The notes below the pieces were generated by a model. That model searched no databases, had not been told where the DNA came from, and saw only the letters and a list, made by a program, of their open reading frames with translations. The translations under genes and the position numbers were made by a program. A DNA stretch of 49,465 nt from an uncultured Oscillospiraceae bacterium (GTDB lineage: Bacteria > Bacillota > Clostridia > Oscillospirales > Oscillospiraceae): assembly GCA_910588495.1 (NCBI GenBank), contig CAJUPU010000019.1:1-49465 (forward strand). Direction: 5' to 3'. Numbering within the stretch: position 1 is the stretch's first letter; the number at the start of each line of letters is the position of its first letter. This document shows, one piece after another, positions 29,121 to 38,059 of the stretch.

Positions 29121-30455
29121 TCATCCGTCCCTCTCCACATGGGCCAGCAGCTTGTCCCGGTCGGAGAAGCAGGTGACCACGAACAGGTCCTCGTCCCCGT
29201 TCTCCTTCAGATACTCCGCCGCCGTGGCGATGCGCTCCCCCACCTCGATCTTGTCCGCCGGGACGCGGCTGTACTTGAACCGCACCGCCAGATCGTTGCA
29301 GTATTTTCCGTACAGCATCACCTTTTGGATGTGGGGGGCGCACAGCCGGTCGAAGTCAATGTCCCACAGCCAGCTGGTCTCGCCGGTGAAATACTTCCGG
29401 CTGATGGCGTCCACGATCACCAGCACCGTGCAGGGCTTGGCCGTGTCGGCGATATAGCTGAGATTGGTGTCGTAGGCCACCGAATTCTCGTGCTTGGAGG
29501 TGAGCAGGGTGCCCCGGTGATCTCCCAAACGGAAGGTCATCATCCGCCCGTTCTTCAACATATAGTTGTTTATCACCCCGGCCATGGCGTCCCTGTCCGC
29601 CCCCGCCAGGGCGCACACCGCCCAGGCCGCCAGGATGTTATAGACGTTGTAGATGCTCTTGAAGGCCAGGGAGATCTCGGTCTCGCCGTTGATGGTGAGC
29701 CTGCCCTCCTCCAGGTCCAGGGCGGTGACGGCAAAGTCCGTGTCATGGCGCTTATGGCCGCAGGAGGGGCAGGACCAGTGGCCGATGTGGGCGTAGTGAT
29801 AGCAGGAATACTCCAGCCGCCCCTTGCACACCGGGCACCGGGCGCCGTCGTGGTAGACGCCGTGGTGCTCCTGGGTGCTCAGGCCGCACCGGTCCAGCCC
29901 GAACCACTTCACCCGCGCGGGGTCGTGGTCCCGGGCGAAGCAGGACACCAGGGGATCGTCGGCGTTGAGCACCAGGGTGGTCTCGGGGTGGACGGCGGCC
30001 TTGACGGCGTCGAACACCCACTCCGGATGGCCGTTGCGGGTGAGCTGATCCCGGTACAGGTTGGTGATCACGAAGTGGGTGGGGTGGAACCACCGGAAGG
30101 TGTGCCGGGCGTAGCGCTCGTCGCTCTCCAGCAGCAGCACGTCCCCCCCCATCCTGCCCCCCAGGGTGCAGTGGGACAAGATCAAGGTGGCCACCCCCTC
30201 GATCTGGTTGGAGCCCTCCTTGTTATACACCACCTTCCGCCCGTCCCGCTCCAGGACCGCGGCGATCATCTCCACGGTGGAGGTCTTGCCGTTGGAGCCG
30301 GTGACGGCGATGACCTTTTCCGGCAGCCGCACCCGGCCCAGCACATCGGGGCACACCTTCAGGGCGAACTGCCCGGGCAGGGAGCTCCCCTTGCCGATCA
30401 GCCCGCCCACGAAGCGCAGGAGCTTGCACAGGATCACAGCCAAAAACAATCTCAT
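29121..30455 (-). CDS. murT: Lipid II isoglutaminyl synthase ATP-binding subunit MurT
   Basis: A 444-residue Mur-ligase-like protein. The ATP loop is VTGSNGKTST (about 48-57). A zinc ribbon is inserted in the middle (CPVC and CPSC), as in known MurT proteins, and a C-terminal DUF1727 domain follows. MurT activates the alpha-carboxylate of D-Glu in lipid II for amidation by GatD. The ATG at 30455 has AGAGGAAG upstream; the longer open frame overlaps the GyrI-like gene and is not used. Confidence 0.95.
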   Translation of the reverse strand: MRLFLAVILCKLLRFVGGLIGKGSSLPGQFALKVCPDVLGRVRLPEKVIAVTGSNGKTSTVEMIAAVLERDGRKVVYNKEGSNQIEGVATLILSHCTLGGRMGGDVLLLESDERYARHTFRWFHPTHFVITNLYRDQLTRNGHPEWVFDAVKAAVHPETTLVLNADDPLVSCFARDHDPARVKWFGLDRCGLSTQEHHGVYHDGARCPVCKGRLEYSCYHYAHIGHWSCPSCGHKRHDTDFAVTALDLEEGRLTINGETEISLAFKSIYNVYNILAAWAVCALAGADRDAMAGVINNYMLKNGRMMTFRLGDHRGTLLTSKHENSVAYDTNLSYIADTAKPCTVLVIVDAISRKYFTGETSWLWDIDFDRLCAPHIQKVMLYGKYCNDLAVRFKYSRVPADKIEVGERIATAAEYLKENGDEDLFVVTCFSDRDKLLAHVERDG

Positions 30456-30469
30456 GTCAATGCTTCCTC

Positions 30470-30943
30470 TCACAGTCGTTTGAATGGGAAGAACAGGCAG
30501 AGCTGTCCGCCCTCCGCCGGACGCCGGCATTCCTGCGCCGCCCCGGCCAGGGACAGCCCCCGGTGCTCCAGCTCGTCCAGCCCTTCCCGGAACGCGGCGG
30601 CGTAGTCCCCCTCCACCTTCACCTGAAGGCAGGCGAAAGCGGGCAGGGTCCATTTCACCCAGCCTTCCGGCGGCAGCGCCTCCGGAGGGACCTGGACCCC
30701 CGCCAGATACAGCCCCCGGGTGAAGCCGTCCTCCCAGGGCAGGAAGGAGCGGGACAGGTCGCTCATGGCGCCCCAGACACCCACGGGCGCGCCGTTTTCG
30801 TCCCGCAGGGCCAGCGCCTCCACCTCGCTGAACCGGGCATTGGCCTGCTCCCACAGGGCGGGGGCGGGATTGTGCCCCGGCTCCGCCCCGCCCTCCATGC
30901 CAATGATAGAGACTGAGGGCAGCTCACAGACCCTGATCTCCAT
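30470..30943 (-). CDS. GyrI-like small-molecule-binding domain protein
   Basis: A 157-residue stand-alone GyrI-like (AraC effector-binding, SOUL/GyrI superfamily) protein. Visible features are ALWEQANARFSEVEAL at about 29-44, GVWGAMSD and the central strand PPEGWVKWTLPAFACLQVKV. Such proteins bind hydrophobic ligands and have no DNA-binding part here. It overlaps the end of mnmG by 20 bp and precedes murT by 14 bp, so it is inside the operon. Confidence 0.82.
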   Translation of the reverse strand: MEIRVCELPSVSIIGMEGGAEPGHNPAPALWEQANARFSEVEALALRDENGAPVGVWGAMSDLSRSFLPWEDGFTRGLYLAGVQVPPEALPPEGWVKWTLPAFACLQVKVEGDYAAAFREGLDELEHRGLSLAGAAQECRRPAEGGQLCLFFPFKRL

Positions 30944-32813
30944 CGCGCGGCCCCCTCTCCAAATAGATCATCAGGGCAGTCATGTCCGCCGGGGACACTC
31001 CGGACACCCGGGACGCCTGCCCCAGATCCAGCGGCCGGATCTTGTCCAGCTTCTGCCTGGCCTCCAGCCGGAGGCCCTGGATGGACAGATAGTCCATGTC
31101 CGGGGGCAGGGGCCTGCCCTCCAGCCTGCGCAGCTCCTCCACCTGGCGGAGCTGGCGGTGGATGTAGCCCTGGTATTTCACGCAGATCTCCACTTGTTCC
31201 TGGATCTCCCGGGAAAGTTCGGGCCTCGCCGGGTCGAAGGGGGCCAGATCGGCGTAGGACAGCCGGGGGCGGCGGAGCAGGTCGATGAGCCTTGCCCCGT
31301 GGGGACAGGGGGGCTCCCCCTTCTCCTCCAGCAGCTTGTCCAGCCCGGCGGACGGGGCCGCCCCGGTGTGCTCCAGCCGCCCGATCTCCCCTTCCACGGC
31401 GGCGTATTTCCCCTGGACCCGGGCCAGCCGCTCCTCGCTCACCAGCCCCACCCGGTGCCCGTAGTGGGCCAGCCGCCGGTCGGCGTTGTCCTGGCGGTGG
31501 ATCAGCCGGTACTCCGTCCGGGAGGTCATCATCCGGTAGGGCTCGTTAGTGCCCTTGGTGACCAGGTCGTCGATCAGCACGCCGATATAGCCATCCCCCC
31601 GGCTCAATACAAGGGGCGGTCTCCCCTGGATCTTCAGCGCCGCGTTGATCCCCGCCACCAGCCCCTGGGCGGCGGCCTCCTCGTAGCCCGAGGAGCCGTT
31701 GAACTGCCCCGCGCCATACAGGCCGGGGATCTTTTTGCACTCCAGGGTGGGCAGCAGCTGGGTGGGGTCCACGCAGTCGTACTCGATGGCGTAGGCGCAC
31801 CGGGTCATCTCCGCCCGCTCCAGGCCGGGGACGGTGTGGAGCATCTCCACCTGCACCTCCTCGGGCAGGGAGGAGGAGAAGCCCTGGATATACAGCTCCT
31901 CGGTGTCCAGCCCCATGGGCTCGATGAACAGCTGGTGCCGGGGCTTGTCGGCAAAGCGCACCACCTTGTCCTCGATGGAGGGGCAGTACCGGGGCCCCAC
32001 CCCCTCGATGGCCCCGGAGAACAGGGGGGAGCGGTGGAGGTTGCGCCGGATCGCCTCATGGGTGGCCTGGTTGGTGTAGGTCAAATAGCACACCGCCCGG
32101 TTCGACCGGGGCGTGCGCGTCTCAAAGGAAAAGGGCACGGGCACATCGTCCCCCGGCTGGACCTCCAATCGGGAGAAGTCCACGCTCCGGCGGTTGACCC
32201 GGGGGGGCGTGCCCGTCTTGAACCGGCGCAGGTCCAGGCCCAGCCTGACCAGGCACTGGGTCAGGGGCAGGGCGGCGGCCATGCCGTCGGGGCCGGAGTC
32301 CCTTGTGACCTCCCCCACGATGGTGCGGCCCCCCAGATAGGTGCCCGTGGCGACGACCGCCGCCTTCACGGCGTACACCGCGCCCGTGGCGGTGACCACC
32401 CCGGAGACGGCCCCGTTTTCGGTGAGGATCTCGGTGATCTCCGCCTGTTTGACCCACAGATCGTCCTGCAATTCCAGGGTGTGCTTCATCACCTCCTGGT
32501 AGCGGCGGCGGTCGGCCTGGGCCCGGAGGGACCAGACGGCGGGGCCCTTCCCCCGGTTGAGCATCCGGTACTGGATGCAGGCCTGGTCGGCGGCCTTCGC
32601 CATCTCGCCCCCCAGGGCGTCGATCTCCCGGACCAGGTGGCCCTTTCCGGTGCCGCCGACGGCGGGGTTGCAGGGCATGTTGCCCACCGCGTCCAGGTTG
32701 ATGGTGAAGCACAGGGTGGAAAGCCCCATCCGGGCGGCGGCCAGGGCGGCTTCTATCCCGGCGTGGCCCGCGCCGATCACGGCGATATCGAATTGTCCGG
32801 CGTCATAGCGCAC
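30924..32813 (-). CDS. mnmG: tRNA uridine-5-carboxymethylaminomethyl synthesis enzyme MnmG
   Basis: A 629-residue FAD enzyme that, with MnmE, modifies the wobble uridine of tRNA. It has the FAD motif GAGHAG near residue 14, the family signature GTGKGHLVREIDALGG, a second motif GGRTIVGE and the helical C-terminal MnmE-binding domain. GTG at 32813 is the first possible start because an in-frame stop precedes it; AAGGGATG is the likely binding site. mnmE and rsmG, common neighbours, are not present. Confidence 0.97.
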   Translation of the reverse strand: MRYDAGQFDIAVIGAGHAGIEAALAAARMGLSTLCFTINLDAVGNMPCNPAVGGTGKGHLVREIDALGGEMAKAADQACIQYRMLNRGKGPAVWSLRAQADRRRYQEVMKHTLELQDDLWVKQAEITEILTENGAVSGVVTATGAVYAVKAAVVATGTYLGGRTIVGEVTRDSGPDGMAAALPLTQCLVRLGLDLRRFKTGTPPRVNRRSVDFSRLEVQPGDDVPVPFSFETRTPRSNRAVCYLTYTNQATHEAIRRNLHRSPLFSGAIEGVGPRYCPSIEDKVVRFADKPRHQLFIEPMGLDTEELYIQGFSSSLPEEVQVEMLHTVPGLERAEMTRCAYAIEYDCVDPTQLLPTLECKKIPGLYGAGQFNGSSGYEEAAAQGLVAGINAALKIQGRPPLVLSRGDGYIGVLIDDLVTKGTNEPYRMMTSRTEYRLIHRQDNADRRLAHYGHRVGLVSEERLARVQGKYAAVEGEIGRLEHTGAAPSAGLDKLLEEKGEPPCPHGARLIDLLRRPRLSYADLAPFDPARPELSREIQEQVEICVKYQGYIHRQLRQVEELRRLEGRPLPPDMDYLSIQGLRLEARQKLDKIRPLDLGQASRVSGVSPADMTALMIYLERGPRDGDQGL

Positions 32814-32819
32814 GGGGCG

Positions 32820-33716
32820 TCATCCCTTCGCTCTCAGAGTCACAACAGCCAATTCCGGCCGGTCGAATATCCGGAACCCCTTATAGGGCACCGTGTTGTT
32901 GCCCAGCCCCCGGGACACGAAGAGGGTGCTGTCCCCCACGGCGTACACCCCGGCGGTCCAGGGCGGGAAGAACCGCCGGTCGGTGCCGATGAGCCCGCCC
33001 ACCAAGGGCAGGCGGACGATCCCCCCGTGGCCGTGGCCGGACATGACGAAGTCATACCCGGCGTTGGCGTACTGGCCGAAATGGTCGTTGCGGTGGGCCA
33101 GCAGGAGGGTGAACAGGCCGGGCTGGTCCGCCTGGATGGCCGCGGCCAGCTCCTCCGGCGAGGTCTGGTCGGCGTAGCCGTTGGGGTCGTCCACCCCGGC
33201 CAGCACGATCTGCGCCCCGTCCCGCTCCAAGATCTGGTACTGGTTGGACAGCACCGTCACCCCGCACTGGGACAGCACGTTTTTCAGCTCCCTCACCGCC
33301 CCGGTGCCCAGGGCCCACTCGTGGTTGCCGGTGACGTAGTAGGCGGGGGCCACGGCGGCCAGCCCCCGGGCCAGGGCGGGCACCATGGCCAGCTGGCTCT
33401 CCTGGTCGATCAGGTCCCCGGTGATGACGATGAGGTCGGGGCCCTCCTCCCTCACCCGGTCCAGCAGCTCCCCGCTGTCCTCCCCGTACTGGTGGCCGTG
33501 GAGGTCGGACAAGTGGACGATTTTGTACCCGTCAAACCCGGCGGGCAGGCCGGGCAGCGCCGCCTGGGTGCGGGTGGTCTGCAATCCCCAGCACTGCCAC
33601 TGGAACCAGGCCCAGCCCCCCGCCGCCAGCACCGCCAGGGCGGCCAGCCACCGCAGGGGACGGCGGCGTCTGTTCCGGGGGCGGTGGGGGCCGCCCTCCC
33701 GGTCAGTCGCCGTCAT
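32820..33716 (-). CDS. Membrane-anchored metallophosphoesterase (YkuE-like)
   Basis: A 298-residue calcineurin-like phosphoesterase. The basic N-terminus (RNRRRRPLR) leads into one membrane helix (about 22-40). The metal-binding motifs are all present: HLSDLHGHQYG, ITGDLID, TGNHEW, HRNDH and GHGHGG. The active domain should face outside the membrane, as in related enzymes acting on lipid-linked or wall phosphates; the substrate is unknown. It overlaps the helicase gene by 14 bp and has no clear ribosome binding site, so it is probably translationally coupled. Confidence 0.9.
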   Translation of the reverse strand: MTATDREGGPHRPRNRRRRPLRWLAALAVLAAGGWAWFQWQCWGLQTTRTQAALPGLPAGFDGYKIVHLSDLHGHQYGEDSGELLDRVREEGPDLIVITGDLIDQESQLAMVPALARGLAAVAPAYYVTGNHEWALGTGAVRELKNVLSQCGVTVLSNQYQILERDGAQIVLAGVDDPNGYADQTSPEELAAAIQADQPGLFTLLLAHRNDHFGQYANAGYDFVMSGHGHGGIVRLPLVGGLIGTDRRFFPPWTAGVYAVGDSTLFVSRGLGNNTVPYKGFRIFDRPELAVVTLRAKG

Positions 33717-35553
33717 GGAGGTAGTAGGGCCGCATCAGGCTCTTGTGCTGGGTGGAGTCCTTCTGCCGGTCGGACCGGGGCGCGGCCTCGATCGGCCGGG
33801 GGCGGTCGTCCCGGCGGCGGCGCTTTTTGCCCGCCAGGGACGGGGGCAGGGCGGGCTCCTTGGCGGCGGGGACGGGCGCGCCCTGCTTTTTGCCCTGCCG
33901 GCGGGGCTTCTGGGGGGCGCTCTTCTGGTCCCGCTCCCGCTTTTTCTCGGGCTCGGCCTTCCGCTGGGCCTGGACCTGGGGCCGGGGGGCGGGGCGGCGG
34001 GGGGCCAGCAGCCGGGCGGTGGCGTCCATGATCACGTCGGAGTCCAGGGGGTTGGGCTTATAGAAGTCGGTGACGGGCATGGAGGGGTCCTGGGGCAGGG
34101 TCTCGTGGATGCGCCCCTGGCGCACCCCCCGGCCGGAGGGCTTGTCCGGCCGGACCGGAGGCTCTTCGGGGGCGGGGGCGGCCTGCGCCGCCTGGTCCTG
34201 CTGGGCGCCGGGCTTTTTCCGGCGGCGCTTTTTCTTTTTGGCGGGCTCTTCCTCCTCCGCCGGGACGGGGGCGGGCGCCGCCTGGGCGGCCAGCTTGCGC
34301 TCCTCCGCCCTGGCCTTGTTCTCCGCGTCCTTCTGGCGGCGCTTTTCCTTGGCGGCGGCCCGGGCCTCGGCGTCCTCGGAATTCACCGCCCGGCCCCGCC
34401 TGTCCTTCTGGGGCGGGTCGAAGTTCTCCATGGGGTAGGGGTGGCCCTCCACCACCGGGATGGGCCGGCCCAGCAACTTCTCGATGGCCTTCAATTCGTC
34501 CTTCTCGTCGAACTGGCAGAAGGAGATGGCCTCCCCCTCCCGGCCCGCCCGGCCGGTGCGGCCGATGCGGTGGACATAGGTCTCGGGCACGTCGGGCAGG
34601 TTGTAGTTGAACACGAAGGGGAGCTGGTCGATGTCGATGCCCCGGGCGGCGATGTCGGTGGCCACCAGCACCCGCACCCGGCCCGCCTTGAAGTCGCCCA
34701 GGGCCTGGACCCGGGCGGTCTGGCTCTTGTTGCCGTGGATGGCGGCGGCGGAGATGCCCCGCTTCTGCAGGTCCTGGGCGATGCGGTTAGCCCCGTGCTT
34801 GGTGCGGGAGAACACCAGGGCGGAGGAGATGCGCCGCTCCTCCATCAGGTGGGCCAGCAGGCGGGTCTTGTTGGACTTGTCCACGTAATAGAGGGACTGC
34901 CGGATCACCTCCACCGGGGAGGACACCGGGTCCACGGCCACCCGGGCATAGTCGTGGAGCAGGCCGTCCACCAGCCCCATCACCTCGGGGGGCATGGTGG
35001 CGGAGAAGAAGAGGGTCTGTTTCTTTTCGGGCAGCAGCTTCAGCACCCGCTTCACGTCGTGGATGAAGCCCATGTCCAGCATACGGTCGGCCTCGTCCAG
35101 CACGAAGATCTCGATGTGGGACAGATCCAGCAGCCCCTGGCCGTGGAGGTCCAGCAGGCGGCCCGGGGTGGCCACCAGGATGTCCAGCCCCCGCTGGATG
35201 GCGTCCACCTGGGGCTGCTGGCCCACGCCGCCGAAGATGACCGCGCAGCGCAGGGGCAGGTTGCGGCCGTAGGACACAAAGCTGTCCTGGATCTGGATGG
35301 CCAGCTCCCGGGTGGGGGTGAGGATCAGCGCCCGGATGGTCCGGGGCTTGGGGACGCGCCCGCTGAGGCGCTGGAGGATCGGCGCGGCGAAGGCGCAGGT
35401 CTTGCCGGTGCCGGTCTGGGCGCAGCCCAGCACGTCCCGCCCCGCCAGGGCGGGGGGGACGGCCTTGCGCTGGATGGGGGTGGGGTCGGTGTACCCCGCC
35501 TGGGTGAGGGCCTTCAAAATGGGGGCGGTGAGCCCCAGATCACGAAAATTCAT
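33703..35553 (-). CDS. DEAD-box RNA helicase (RhlE-like)
   Basis: A 616-residue RNA helicase. The core (about 1-375) has the Q motif, AQTGTGKT, PTRELA, DEAD, SAT, and HRIGRTGRAG. Beyond it lies a 240-residue low-complexity tail with alternating acidic Ala/Glu, poly-Lys/Arg blocks (KKKKRRRRKK) and a second basic stretch ending in YYLHDGD. The tail is longer than in most RhlE-type enzymes and is probably a disordered RNA-binding arm. The gene is upstream of the metallophosphoesterase and mnmG in one long operon. Confidence 0.93.
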   Translation of the reverse strand: MNFRDLGLTAPILKALTQAGYTDPTPIQRKAVPPALAGRDVLGCAQTGTGKTCAFAAPILQRLSGRVPKPRTIRALILTPTRELAIQIQDSFVSYGRNLPLRCAVIFGGVGQQPQVDAIQRGLDILVATPGRLLDLHGQGLLDLSHIEIFVLDEADRMLDMGFIHDVKRVLKLLPEKKQTLFFSATMPPEVMGLVDGLLHDYARVAVDPVSSPVEVIRQSLYYVDKSNKTRLLAHLMEERRISSALVFSRTKHGANRIAQDLQKRGISAAAIHGNKSQTARVQALGDFKAGRVRVLVATDIAARGIDIDQLPFVFNYNLPDVPETYVHRIGRTGRAGREGEAISFCQFDEKDELKAIEKLLGRPIPVVEGHPYPMENFDPPQKDRRGRAVNSEDAEARAAAKEKRRQKDAENKARAEERKLAAQAAPAPVPAEEEEPAKKKKRRRKKPGAQQDQAAQAAPAPEEPPVRPDKPSGRGVRQGRIHETLPQDPSMPVTDFYKPNPLDSDVIMDATARLLAPRRPAPRPQVQAQRKAEPEKKRERDQKSAPQKPRRQGKKQGAPVPAAKEPALPPSLAGKKRRRRDDRPRPIEAAPRSDRQKDSTQHKSLMRPYYLHDGD

Positions 35554-35650
35554 TCTAATTCGTCCTATTCAATTTCAATATCGTCTTGCCGCCATGCCTT
35601 GCCTGTTTTTCGGCGCGCGGCTCCCGTATCCCAGGGTCCGTCCGCGCCGC

Positions 35651-36169
35651 TCACGACGGCCGCGCGCCTGGGTACGCCGCCAGAGCCTGCTTTACAGCTT
35701 CCACCGTCCCCGCAAGGCTCTGGCCCCCGGCGGGGACGGTGATGTGGGCGCACCTCTCGTACAGCGGGACCCGGCAGCGGTACGCGTCGGCCAGGGTCTG
35801 GCCGGGGGAGAGGGCGATGCCCCGGGATGCCTGATCGTGGATGCGCCCGGCCACATCCTCCAGCGGCAGCTCCAGGTAGACCACCGTGCCCAGGGCCCGC
35901 ATGTGGGCGATGGACTCCTCCCGGCACACGCAGCTCCCCCCGGGGGCCACCACCGTCCCCCGGCAGTCCAGGGAGCAGATGGCGTCCCGCTCCAGGTCCA
36001 GGAACCGCTCCACCCCCTGAGCGTCGATGAGGGCCTGGAGCAGCGCCCCCTCCCGCTGCTGGATGAGCAGGTCCACGTCCAAAAACTCCATCCCCAGGGC
36101 CTTGGCCAGCACCACGCCCACGGTGCTCTTGCCCGACCCCGGCATCCCGATCAAAATGATGTCGTCCAT
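35651..36169 (-). CDS. aroK: Shikimate-kinase-like P-loop kinase
   Basis: A 172-residue nucleoside-monophosphate-kinase-fold protein. Walker A is GMPGSGKST (8-16), followed by DVD. The lid arginine (SRGIAL) and R-x-PLYE are conserved. Two family hallmarks are altered: the arginine that binds shikimate (FR in FRxxE) is Leu in FLDLE, and the GGG loop reads PGGSC. A true shikimate kinase is therefore not certain; it may be a divergent clade member or have another small-molecule substrate. No other aro gene is in the window. Confidence 0.7.
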   Translation of the reverse strand: MDDIILIGMPGSGKSTVGVVLAKALGMEFLDVDLLIQQREGALLQALIDAQGVERFLDLERDAICSLDCRGTVVAPGGSCVCREESIAHMRALGTVVYLELPLEDVAGRIHDQASRGIALSPGQTLADAYRCRVPLYERCAHITVPAGGQSLAGTVEAVKQALAAYPGARPS

Positions 36170-36237
36170 CTCTCCGCCTCCCCGCCGCCTGGGCCCACAG
36201 CCCTTTCCCGGGACCGGGAATACGGCGCAATCAGGGT

Positions 36238-36266
36238 ATTATACCAGAAAAATGCGGCGGTAGCAA
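36238..36266 (-). promoter_or_regulatory. Sigma-A promoter of the aroK-like/helicase/mnmG operon
   Basis: On the minus strand TTGCTA (36261-36266), 17 bp, TATAAT (36238-36243) with TGG before the -10 box. Confidence 0.75.
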
Positions 36267-36323
36267 GGGAGATCTTGACGGATCCGGGTCCCGATCGGGG
36301 CCTCCGGCGATCTTTTCCACCCC

Positions 36324-36352
36324 TTGCGCCGCCGGGCAGGCCGTGGTATGAT
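36324..36352 (+). promoter_or_regulatory. Sigma-A promoter of the methyltransferase gene
   Basis: TTGCGC (36324-36329), 17 bp, TATGAT (36347-36352), with TGG before the -10 box; about 37 bp from the start codon. Confidence 0.7.
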
Positions 36353-36388
36353 ATCCGGGAAAACAAACGGGAAGGGAGGGATCCACCT

Positions 36389-37147
36389 ATGGACCGCTCA
36401 GAGCTGCGGCGGATCTGGCAGGCGGAGGAGGACCAGGCCCACATCCACGGCTGGGACTTCTCCCACATCCGGGGCCGGTACGACGAGGAGCGCGACCTGC
36501 CCTGGGACTACCCGGCCATCGTCCGGCAGCACCTGCGCCCGGAAGCCAGGTTGCTGGACTACGACACCGGGGGCGGGGAGTTCCTGCTCTCCCTGGGCCA
36601 CCCCTATGACAGGACCGCCGCCACCGAGGGCTATCCCCCCAACGTGGCGCTGTGCAAGAACACGCTCCTGCCCCTGGGCATCGACTTCAAGGCGTGCGCC
36701 GACCCCGCCGCCATCCCCTTCCCGGACGGATCCTTCGACCTGATCCTAAACCGCCACGGGGACTTCTGCCCGGCGGAGCTGTACCGGCTGCTGAAGGACG
36801 GCGGCGTGTTCATCACCGAGCAGGTGGGCGGGGACAACGATCGGGACCTGGTGGAGCGGGTGCTGCCGGGGACCCCGAAGCCCTATCCCGACCTGTATCT
36901 GTCCAAGCAGCGCCCAGCCTTCCAGGCGGCGGGGTTCCGCCTGCTCCAGGGGGAGGAGGCGTACCGCCCCATCCGGTTCTTCGACGTGGGGGCCTTCGTC
37001 TGGTTCGCCCGGATCGTCCCGTGGGAGTTCCCCGGCTTCTCGGTGGAGCGCTGCTTTGAGGCGCTGTGCGCCCTCCAGGGCGAGGTGGAGCGGGACGGCC
37101 AGATCCAGGGGACCATCCACCGCTATCTGATCGTGGCCCAAAAGTGA
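36389..37147 (+). CDS. Class I SAM-dependent methyltransferase
   Basis: A 252-residue methyltransferase of the UbiE/Methyltransf_11 type. Motif I is LLDYDTGGGEFLLSLG (about 51-66), the post-I acidic position is in ATEGYPPN, and motif II/III covers PFPDGSFDLILNRH and LLKDGGVFITEQVG. The substrate is unknown. The ATG has AGGGAGGG 8 nt upstream. It is a monocistronic unit with its own promoter and terminator. Confidence 0.88.
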   Translation: MDRSELRRIWQAEEDQAHIHGWDFSHIRGRYDEERDLPWDYPAIVRQHLRPEARLLDYDTGGGEFLLSLGHPYDRTAATEGYPPNVALCKNTLLPLGIDFKACADPAAIPFPDGSFDLILNRHGDFCPAELYRLLKDGGVFITEQVGGDNDRDLVERVLPGTPKPYPDLYLSKQRPAFQAAGFRLLQGEEAYRPIRFFDVGAFVWFARIVPWEFPGFSVERCFEALCALQGEVERDGQIQGTIHRYLIVAQK

Positions 37148-37152
37148 AAAAA

Positions 37153-37178
37153 GGCGCCTATCCCGGGGGATAGGCGCC
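37153..37178. terminator. Bidirectional intrinsic terminator
   Basis: Arms GGCGCCTATCC and GGATAGGCGCC form an 11-bp stem. On the minus strand it is followed by six or more T residues, serving the PilZ gene. On the plus strand it ends the methyltransferase unit with CTCTTCC. Confidence 0.85.
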
Positions 37179-37194
37179 CTCTTCCCGGGCTGCC

Positions 37195-37917
37195 TTACCA
37201 GTGCCCGCTCTCGCTGCGCATCCAGGGGGAGCGGTTGCCGATCTGGATGTTGTACAGCGTGCGGGTCAGCTCCGTCAGCTCCCGCTCCTTGAGCTGGGCG
37301 AACAGGAAGCCATAGCGGAACTTTCCCGGCTGGTACTCGCACACCCGGATGACCTCCCCCAAAAACTCCATGGGGGCGTAATCCAGCAGCTTCACCCGCA
37401 GCCGCAGCACCTCGTCCTGGGCGTGGAGGTATTCCGACTCGATGCACGCGCCCCCGGTGCTGATATCCACGAGGTTGCACTCCTCCGGGTTGCTGCGGGC
37501 CTCGTCGGCGCACTGGTACATGGTGACGGGTATTCCCAGTTGGAGCCGGAAGTCGTGGCGCTGCTCGGAGATGGCCTTGACCTTCACGTCCTTCAGCCGG
37601 CACACCAGCCGGGTGGACTCCTGCACGGTGCCCCGGAGGTAGAACTGGGTCATGGTCTCGCTCACGCCCCGGACCACCACCGTGGTGCCCATCTCCCGGG
37701 TGTCGAAGGACAGCGCGCCGGGCAGGCGCTCCAGGGTGAGGGCGGTATCCCCCTCGGTGTAGCCCGACAGCCGTCCCGTGAGGATGTGGTGTCCCTCGTT
37801 GGTCTCCAGGTCCAGGGTCATGCCGTTGTACAGATCTGGGAACGTCCCCGGCGTCTCGTTCTCATAGTCCTCCGAGCCGCTGTTCGAACGCCCGAACAGG
37901 GATGCAAAAAAGCCCAT
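37195..37917 (-). CDS. PilZ-domain protein, predicted c-di-GMP receptor
   Basis: A 240-residue protein with an N-terminal YcgR-like beta domain (about 25-115) and a C-terminal PilZ domain. The c-di-GMP motifs RxxxR (QRHDFR) and D-x-S-x-x-G (DISTGG) are intact. It probably links c-di-GMP level to surface or motility behaviour; no flagellar genes are nearby. It is a single gene with a strong promoter upstream and a T-rich terminator downstream. Confidence 0.88.
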   Translation of the reverse strand: MGFFASLFGRSNSGSEDYENETPGTFPDLYNGMTLDLETNEGHHILTGRLSGYTEGDTALTLERLPGALSFDTREMGTTVVVRGVSETMTQFYLRGTVQESTRLVCRLKDVKVKAISEQRHDFRLQLGIPVTMYQCADEARSNPEECNLVDISTGGACIESEYLHAQDEVLRLRVKLLDYAPMEFLGEVIRVCEYQPGKFRYGFLFAQLKERELTELTRTLYNIQIGNRSPWMRSESGHW

Positions 37918-37944
37918 GGTGTCCCCCTCCTATCTACACTTTGG

Positions 37945-37974
37945 ATTATAACCGCTCCCACCGCCAAATGTCAA
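37945..37974 (-). promoter_or_regulatory. Sigma-A promoter of the PilZ gene
   Basis: TTGACA (37969-37974), 18 bp, TATAAT (37945-37950) on the minus strand: both hexamers are consensus. Confidence 0.8.
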
Positions 37975-37997
37975 TACCTCGCCTCCCCGATGAGAGG

Positions 37998-38026
37998 TTG
38001 CGATCCGGGCGGAGATCCGCTATAAT
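37998..38026 (+). promoter_or_regulatory. Sigma-A promoter of the miaA-hfq unit
   Basis: TTGCGA (37998-38003), 17 bp, TATAAT (38021-38026), 34 bp before the miaA GTG. It is divergent from the PilZ promoter. Confidence 0.8.
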
Positions 38027-38059
38027 ATTGGAAAACGACGTTGGAAGGGGGGCGCGGCC

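Noticed and set aside
30720..34031. An 1103-codon open frame on the plus strand
   Set aside because: It is antisense to mnmG, the metallophosphoesterase and part of the helicase, all with clear motifs. Long antisense frames are expected at this GC content; its product is a low-complexity Gly/His/Val/Gln sequence.
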